This document shows, piece by piece, positions 63,195 through 64,000 of a stretch of DNA of 64,000 nt. The stretch is from Seriola aureovittata. Lineage: Eukaryota; Chordata; Actinopteri; Carangiformes; Carangidae. The stretch spans positions 620,001 through 684,000 of the forward strand of contig NC_079365.1 of the NCBI RefSeq assembly GCF_021018895.1, in the 5' to 3' direction. The notes under the pieces were generated by a model that had not been told where the DNA came from, made no database searches, and worked only from the letters and a program-made list of their open reading frames with translations. Position numbers and translations under genes: made by a program. How positions within the stretch are numbered: position 1 is the first letter of the stretch; each line of letters opens with the position of its first letter.

Positions 63195-63530
63195 CTGCCA
63201 TTAGCTGTCGCTCTAGACCACCAACATCTCAGACCAAAACAAATGCTTTGTTGCCACATCTCCCCTCCCTTCACATTCTCAGCATGGTGCTATGAAGCCC
63301 AGTGAAAGTGTCCACTAAACACACACCAAGAAGCTCAACTGAATAAAGTTACCCTGTGAACATGAGAGCCAACAAAAAACAACCAATAACCACAACCATT
63401 GCTTCACAGCCATGCTGATAGTTAGCCAGCTGGCAATAGCAACATTTGCCAAACACATTCGTAATTAGGGTAACAGCCGTCACTAATGAAAACAGACATG
63501 TAACATTATGAACCATCAAGCTACTGACAC
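63195..63530 (-). repeat. Second copy of the helz2-intron-13 repeat
   Basis: The reverse complement aligns with 25262-25645 over most of its length with indels (see that entry). Minus-strand frames in both copies begin with the same MVHxVTCLFSLV text, but the reading frames diverge, so coding is unlikely. Confidence 0.65.
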
Positions 63531-64000
63531 ATGAGGAGAAGAGAGAGAGTCCAGCTGGACCCTTTAGCAGCCCATAGGGTTCTCCTTTCAAAAACCAGAC
63601 CAGTCTTGGCTCCACGGTCAGACTGGGACAGAAATTCAGCCTTGGACTCATCCACCACGACTGGATGCACCAATGACACTGATGGAGCCAATAAAGACAC
63701 TGATGCAGCTGGCAGCTGACACTGACATTATGGTTGTTTTGATGTCTATTGGCCTGAGGCCTTTTTAGACAAAAACATGGTTTCTTCTTCAGTGGAGGAA
63801 ATTATGGAAGGTCACTTTCACCTGGACGCTGTGTACTGCACAGTGCCATCTCACATGTGGGTGGAGGCTGTGATTTAATAAAGATGGTAAGGACCAACAG
63901 TTTAACAGGAGAGACTCATGCACTAAAATGCACACTGCCAGACTGGCTACCAAAACAAAGACCTGAGAAACTCATATTACAACACACACAGAGAGGGTGT
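63531..64000. other. Unannotated flank, nothing recognised
   Basis: No coding, RNA or element signature was identified in these last 470 bases. Confidence 0.4.

Overview
The window is vertebrate nuclear DNA, almost certainly from a ray-finned (teleost, probably percomorph) fish. It holds intron-rich genes with canonical splice sites, many CA, GT and tetranucleotide microsatellites, and remnants of LINE, hAT, pogo-like and LTR elements with a teleost flavour. No bacterial, viral or CRISPR features were seen. The species cannot be named from the sequence.

Three protein genes can be read, all on the minus strand. (1) stk35, a nuclear Ser/Thr kinase with two coding exons (6281-6800 and 3240-3958), encodes about 412 aa. 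(2) helz2, a very large RNA helicase/exoribonuclease gene (37427 down to 20909), was reconstructed here as 19 coding exons. Their phases join exactly into one open frame of 2903 codons plus stop. In order it has an N-terminal Cys/His zinc-module region, a first SF1 helicase, an RNB (RNase II) domain with all four catalytic aspartates, and a second SF1 helicase. (3) stmn3 (SCLIP-type stathmin) has four coding exons at 52077-43776. Its short first exon, which would carry the start codon, was not found and probably lies further upstream. Human HELZ2 and STMN3 are also close neighbours (20q13.33), so the helz2-stmn3 linkage supports orthology.

Between the genes lies mostly transposon-derived DNA. 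1-3239: 3' flank of stk35 with a 0.6 kb foldback element flanked by TTAA. 6801-20908: intergenic DNA with a decayed I/Nimb-type LINE, an L1 3' fragment, a paired-CRE region, a retroelement endonuclease fossil and a TIR-bounded candidate element. 37428-43775: helz2 upstream region with an ISRE-like 10-mer, a truncated L1 and a CpG-rich TATA/ETS/IRF-like candidate promoter. 43836-49604 (stmn3 intron): a hAT element carrying a nested, internally deleted pogo-like element. 52078-64000: stmn3 5' intron or upstream DNA with a hAT MITE (perfect 8-bp duplication) and a solo LTR (perfect 5-bp duplication).

The genes do not form a pathway. helz2 is an interferon-linked RNA-decay factor, stk35 a nuclear/cytoskeletal kinase and stmn3 a neuronal tubulin-binding protein. 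The points most worth following up are the complete helz2 model, its degenerate tandem zinc modules, two GC-AG introns, the possible interferon-responsive upstream promoter, and the nested transposons.
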